A program made the translations under genes and the position numbers. A DNA stretch of 64,000 nt from Candidatus Nitricoxidireducens bremensis (GTDB lineage Bacteria > Pseudomonadota > Gammaproteobacteria > Burkholderiales > Rhodocyclaceae): the NCBI GenBank assembly GCA_030247725.1, contig JAOTRT010000014.1, positions 1 to 64,000 of the forward strand, given 5' to 3'. Numbering within the stretch: the stretch's first letter is position 1; each line of letters begins with the position of its first letter. Below the pieces are notes generated by a model. That model saw only the letters and a program-made list of their open reading frames with translations. It was not told the origin of the DNA and did no database searches. Shown piece by piece: positions 62,474 to 64,000 of this stretch.

Positions 62474-63202
62474 ATGTTACCGAGATTCTTCATGCCGTCG
62501 GCCCTCGCGCCCGGCGCGACGGTGGACCTGCCCGCCGAGGCCGCCCACCACGCCGTGCGCGTGCTGCGCCTGGACGACGGCGACGAGGTCGTCCTTTTCG
62601 ACGGCCGCGGCGGCTCCTGGCGGGCACGGCTGTTGCGGGCGGGTCCGGCGGTGCGCGCCGTCCTCGCCGACCATGACGAAGCCGACCGGGAACCGGCCCT
62701 GCGCGTGACCCTGGTGCAGGGGCTGCCGGCCGCCGACAAGATGGATTGGGTGGTGCAGAAATGCACCGAGCTCGGTGTCGCCGCCATCCGGCCCGTGGCC
62801 GCCCGGCGCAGCGTGGTGCGCCTCTCCGGCGAACGCGCGGAGAAGCGCGTGCGCCACTGGCAGCAGGTGGCCGTGGCCGCCTGCGAGCAGTGCGGGCGCA
62901 ACCGCGTGCCCGAGGTGGCGCCCCTGCTTGATCTGCCTCAATATCTTGCTGCGGCGCCGCAGCAGAATGAACGCAGGTTCGTGCTGGCCCCCGGCGGCGT
63001 GGAGTCGCTGCGGGCCATCGGCGGACTCACCGGGCCGGTGACGCTGCTGGTGGGACCGGAAGGGGGATTCGAGGACGGGGAGATGCGCGCCGCGCTGGCG
63101 GCGGGCTTCGCACCTCTGACGCTGGGGCCGCGCGTGCTGCGCACGGAAACGGCAGGCGCCGCCGCACTGGCGGCCATGATGGCTTTGTGGGGCGACTTCT
63201 AG
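62474..63202 (+). CDS. rsmE: 16S rRNA (uracil-1498-N3)-methyltransferase
   Basis: SPOUT-class RNA methyltransferase of 242 residues with an N-terminal PUA-like domain (MLPRFFMPSAL, AAHHAVRVLRL) and a SAM-binding knot (LLVGPEGGFEDGE, LGPRVLRTETA). The ATG at 62474 gives the family N-terminus. Confidence 0.95.
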   Translation: MLPRFFMPSALAPGATVDLPAEAAHHAVRVLRLDDGDEVVLFDGRGGSWRARLLRAGPAVRAVLADHDEADREPALRVTLVQGLPAADKMDWVVQKCTELGVAAIRPVAARRSVVRLSGERAEKRVRHWQQVAVAACEQCGRNRVPEVAPLLDLPQYLAAAPQQNERRFVLAPGGVESLRAIGGLTGPVTLLVGPEGGFEDGEMRAALAAGFAPLTLGPRVLRTETAGAAALAAMMALWGDF

Positions 63203-63213
63203 GGAGACGGAAG

Positions 63214-64000
63214 ATGTTCGAATCGGCGGAACTGGGTCACAAGATCGACAAGGAAACCTACAGGAAGGCGGTTCCCGAGCTGCGCGCCGCCCTGCAGGAA
63301 GCCCAATGGGAGCTCAAGGAAAACGGCAAGATCCCGGTGATCATGCTGGTCAGCGGCCAGGACGGCGCCGGCAAGGGCGAGACCATCAACCTGCTCTACG
63401 AGTGGATGGACCCCCGCTACCTGTCGACCCTGGCCTTCGCCGCGCCCACCGACGAGGAGCGCCAGCGCCCGTTCATGTGGCGCTATTGGCGGGCCTTGCC
63501 GCCCAAGGGCCGCATCGGCATGTTCGCCGGCTCCTGGTATTCGAGCCCGATCCACGACCGCATCGACGGCGGCATGACGAAGGCCGCGATGGACCAGCGC
63601 ATCGAGCAGATCAACCGTTTCGAGCAGATGCTGGTGAACGAGGGCGCCCTGATCCTCAAGTTCTGGTTCCACCTGACCAAGGACGGCCAGAAGCGTCGCC
63701 TGAAGATGCTGGAGAAGGACCCCAAGACGGCCTGGCGCGTCACCAAGTGGAACTGGGACCGCCTGAAGACCTACGACAAGTTGCAGGATGTGGTCGGCCA
63801 CGTGCTGCGCATGACCAACACGCCCTGGGCGCCGTGGATCATCATCGAGGGCGAGGACGACCGCTACCGCTCCCTGACCACGGGCAAGATCCTGCTCGAC
63901 GCCATCCGCCAGAAGCTCGCCGACGCCGATAAGCAGACGACGCCGGTGGCGCCGCCGGCACGGCCGAACATCGACGGCCGCGACGTGCTCTCGGAACTCA
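63214..64000 (+). CDS. pap: polyphosphate:AMP phosphotransferase (PPK2 family), partial
   Basis: The first 262 codons of a two-domain PPK2-type enzyme that phosphorylates AMP to ADP with polyphosphate. The N-terminal domain has Walker A SGQDGAGKG at residues 47-55, MDPRYLSTLAF and the GSWYSSP lid-like segment; residues after 240 begin the link to the second domain, which lies outside the window. GGGAG precedes the ATG, 11 bases after rsmE. Class II PPK2 is the best fit because of this linker. Confidence 0.85.
   Translation, partial: MFESAELGHKIDKETYRKAVPELRAALQEAQWELKENGKIPVIMLVSGQDGAGKGETINLLYEWMDPRYLSTLAFAAPTDEERQRPFMWRYWRALPPKGRIGMFAGSWYSSPIHDRIDGGMTKAAMDQRIEQINRFEQMLVNEGALILKFWFHLTKDGQKRRLKMLEKDPKTAWRVTKWNWDRLKTYDKLQDVVGHVLRMTNTPWAPWIIIEGEDDRYRSLTTGKILLDAIRQKLADADKQTTPVAPPARPNIDGRDVLSEL

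Overview
The window is a GC-rich (roughly two-thirds G+C), almost gap-free chromosomal segment of a Gram-negative bacterium. Gene order and protein character point to a betaproteobacterium, probably Rhodocyclales or a nearby autotrophic lineage; this is inferred from arrangements such as dusB-fis-purH, hemCDXY, amgK-murU diverging from lptD-surA-pdxA-rsmA, and a form II RuBisCO operon cbbM-cbbQ-cbbO. No rRNA, tRNA, CRISPR array or intact insertion sequence was seen.

Layout. 1-2.4 kb is an accessory patch: an unknown small ORF, palindromic repeats and a fic gene lying between two copies of a segment that includes the 3' end of ppc. 2.4-5.7 kb holds ppc and a secreted thioredoxin-fold protein on the minus strand. 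5.7-9.7 kb is the hemC-hemD-hemX-hemY operon. 9.7-12.2 kb is a small module (DUF4242 protein, membrane-anchored di-haem peroxidase, Crp/Fnr regulator). 12.2-17.4 kb is the minus-strand operon dusB-fis-purH-purD-hemF. 17.5-21.6 kb is a tightly overlapping minus-strand chain amgK-murU-pepP-ubiH-like. 21.7-27.9 kb is lptD-surA-pdxA-rsmA. 27.9-36.6 kb is mixed housekeeping (Crp/Fnr regulator plus DUF2892 protein, xthA, zinc-ribbon and PilZ proteins, DUF4124 protein, prlC, purC, psiE, a histidine kinase).

36.8-57.7 kb is a nearly complete Calvin-Benson-Bassham (CBB) island. On the minus strand, in transcription order: cbbY, cbbM, cbbQ, cbbO, an M48 lipoprotein protease, fbp, prk, tkt, gap, pgk, pyk, fba. 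Divergently, a PAS-GGDEF-EAL gene is followed 3 bp later by cbbR. Three 39-bp sites with identical triplet spacing (TTA-N9-TNA-N7-TGA-N7-TTA on the minus strand) lie before cbbY, cbbM and fbp, and are best read as CbbR operators. Together the genes supply CO2 fixation, RuBisCO activation (CbbQ/CbbO), clearance of a RuBisCO inhibitor (CbbY), ribulose-bisphosphate regeneration and lower glycolysis. 57.6-64 kb carries a second GGDEF-EAL protein whose gene overlaps that of a periplasmic substrate-binding protein, then a thioredoxin-like protein, rsmE and the start of a polyphosphate:AMP phosphotransferase gene.

The most unusual content is non-coding: (1) a family of long imperfect palindromes, five copies, whose arms differ in sequence but stay complementary while the core between them is conserved; (2) a related multi-hairpin element in the cbbM-cbbQ spacer; (3) the three-site CbbR regulon architecture with a structured, terminator-like fbp leader. 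Coding oddities include an FBPase with Asn in place of a metal-binding Asp, an LptD with a roughly 290-residue Ala/Pro-rich extension, and two c-di-GMP enzymes embedded in unexpected operons.
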